64,000 nucleotides of DNA from contig NZ_CABPTY010000002.1 of NCBI RefSeq assembly GCF_902460415.1, forward strand, positions 603,366 through 667,365. Direction: 5' to 3'. The notes under the pieces were generated by a model, which saw only the letters and a list, made by a program, of their open reading frames with translations, did not search any database and was not told the DNA's origin. The DNA comes from Campylobacter_A concisus_Y (lineage in GTDB: Bacteria; Campylobacterota; Campylobacteria; Campylobacterales; Campylobacteraceae). Of the stretch, positions 63,087-64,000 are shown piece after piece. Each line of letters begins with the position of its first letter. Within the stretch, counting starts at the first letter, position 1. The translations under genes were made by a program, and so were the position numbers.

Positions 63087-63788
63087 ATGCATAAAAACAA
63101 GGGTTTTACTGTTATAGAGCTTATCTTTGTAATTATTGCCGTGGGTATACTTGCAGCAATGATCATACCAAGGCTAGAAATAAATGGAGCTAGAGAGGCA
63201 GCTACACAGATGCTAACGCATATAAGGTACGCCCAGCACCTTGCCATGCAAGATGATAAATTTGTACATTCAGAAAATGAAAAATTTTGGTTTAAAATGA
63301 GATGGGGGATAGCTATTAATGATACTAGTTTGCAAGAGTGCTCTGTAGATGAGCCTGGGGTTAAATCTTGGAAGTATAGTATTTTTTATGATAAAAGAGG
63401 TAGTGGTAATAAATTTAGTGGTAATTTAAATTCCAAAGAAGAGGTTGCCATCGATACACAAAAATCAAATAAATTCTTAAGTGCGGGCTGGAGAGGCATT
63501 CCTCAATCCTATTGCAATAAAATTAATACAGATTTAAATATTGAAAAAAAATATGGCATAAAATCGGTTAAATTTGTCGGTAGTTGCGGAAAAGGCAAAA
63601 CGCAAACCATTGATTTTGATGAATTAGGTAGGCCCATGAGAGTGGTGAGTGTTACTAACAATAAAGGAGCAAAAAGGCCTTATTCAAGACTATTGAAAGG
63701 TGATTGCAAGATAGTTTTAACAGATAAAAATAACAATGTAACCTCTATAAATATAGAAAAAAGAAGTGGATACGCATATATAAACTAA
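63087..63788 (+). CDS. Prepilin-type (type II secretion/type IV pilin-like) protein
   Basis: The 233-residue protein starts with a class III leader and cleavage motif, KNKGFTVIELIFVIIAVGIL, with Gly6 before the cleaved bond and Glu at +5. A hydrophobic helix forms the N-terminal stalk. The globular part has four cysteines (ECSVDE, SYCNKI, GSCGKG, GDCKIV) likely paired in two disulfides. It may be a pseudopilin of the transformation/type II secretion system. It starts directly after the upstream stop, so translation is probably coupled. Confidence 0.82.
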   Translation: MHKNKGFTVIELIFVIIAVGILAAMIIPRLEINGAREAATQMLTHIRYAQHLAMQDDKFVHSENEKFWFKMRWGIAINDTSLQECSVDEPGVKSWKYSIFYDKRGSGNKFSGNLNSKEEVAIDTQKSNKFLSAGWRGIPQSYCNKINTDLNIEKKYGIKSVKFVGSCGKGKTQTIDFDELGRPMRVVSVTNNKGAKRPYSRLLKGDCKIVLTDKNNNVTSINIEKRSGYAYIN

Positions 63789-64000
63789 ACCCTTAAGCCT
63801 ACTAATAAAAATACATACTTTAAAATTTTTAAGCGCCTAACAATTTTTCTCAAATTCCCTAATTATTTCAACTATCTTTAAGTATTGCTCATATATAATT
63901 CCAGCTCACGAAACGAGAAACCACCTTTAACTTCATTGGTTAATAAAGCCTTTTCTTTTTATCGTTGTTCTTTTAACTTACAATTGTTAAACTATTAGTC
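63789..64000 (+). promoter_or_regulatory. Gene-free end of window; candidate rRNA-type promoter and leader
   Basis: No reading frame is supported. A perfect TATAAT (63894-63899) is followed about 70 bases later by TTGTTCTTTTAAC (63965-63977), which resembles the boxA-type antitermination signal of rRNA leaders. The sequence then continues to the edge without a 16S start. A transcript for a stable RNA operon beyond 64000 is the most likely reading. Confidence 0.4.

Noticed and set aside
63789..64000. 3' end of a 23S rRNA gene on the minus strand at the window edge
   Set aside because: The reverse complement starts with ACTAATAG, which recalls the 23S end, but no 5S-like sequence follows. The plus-strand promoter/leader reading explains more.
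1..64000. CRISPR arrays, prophage, insertion sequences and tRNA genes
   Set aside because: I scanned intergenic regions and saw no regularly spaced repeats, transposase or integrase frames, phage structural genes or tRNA T-loop signatures.

Overview
The window is a 64 kb piece of an AT-rich epsilonproteobacterial chromosome. It is almost certainly a Campylobacter close to C. concisus. The evidence is the flaC-type short flagellin, a PEB4-type secreted chaperone next to class II fructose-bisphosphate aldolase, the fused IspDF enzyme, the futalosine menaquinone enzyme MqnE, an HP1021/CemR-type response regulator, and several gene blocks whose order I recall from C. jejuni (nth-peb4-fba; alaS-maf-pbp; pgpA-sulfurylase-like-regulator-ispDF; glnD-glmS facing mqnE-permease-phosphoribosyltransferase). 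No database search was possible. Species and family names rest on recognition of motifs and neighbourhoods.

Layout. 0-8.4 kb: the end of dsbD, nth, peb4, fba, a MotA/TolQ-like plus MotB/OmpA-like inner-membrane pair, a PLP-dependent deaminase and hisD. 8.4-13.2 kb: flaC, rpoD and the rod genes flgG2-flgG behind a clear sigma-54 promoter. 13.2-17.2 kb: a Sel1-repeat protein, the AzlC/AzlD branched-chain amino acid exporter, a periplasmic asparaginase, a DUF1877-like protein and a LysE exporter. 17.2-23.65 kb: a segment with visibly higher GC and different codon use. It carries a DsrE-like protein, two proteins of unknown function, a frameshifted TDT/SLAC1 transporter, a cysteine-rich Crp/Fnr-type regulator, a Tat-exported sulfide:quinone oxidoreductase-like flavoprotein, two DUF2892 membrane proteins and leuD. 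I read most of it as an imported sulfide/sulfur-handling cassette. Its right edge coincides with the leuD/leuB junction.

23.65-30.7 kb: leuB, two small unknown genes, CCA-adding enzyme, TrmL, a secreted nuclease-family protein and glyS. 30.7-37.8 kb (minus strand): alaS, a membrane protein, maf, a class A penicillin-binding protein, a ComEA-like protein and a decayed phosphoethanolamine transferase. 37.9-52.3 kb: an MocA-type oxidoreductase and hemH, pgpA, a degenerate ATP-sulfurylase homologue, the atypical response regulator, ispDF, thiC-mrp, an ACT/UPF0210 pair, YagU, dapD and a DJ-1-like protein. 52.3-54.5 kb: a broken Fic gene and a CsgG-family lipoprotein paired with a small Arg/Tyr-rich secreted protein. 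54.6-63.8 kb: glnD-glmS, mqnE, a purine permease with a phosphoribosyltransferase, then a GT39-like membrane protein with a prepilin-like protein. The last 200 bases hold no gene but look like the promoter and leader of an rRNA operon starting beyond the window.

There is no CRISPR array, insertion sequence, prophage, tRNA or rRNA gene that I could see, and no gene-free stretch longer than about 250 bases apart from the pseudogenes. The most interesting parts are: the sulfide cassette, with matching palindromes in front of both the regulator and the oxidoreductase; the CsgG-like/Arg-Tyr-rich pair; the orphan ZorAB/MotAB-like motor pair; and several housekeeping homologues that have lost canonical catalytic residues (sulfurylase, GlnD, DJ-1, response regulator).
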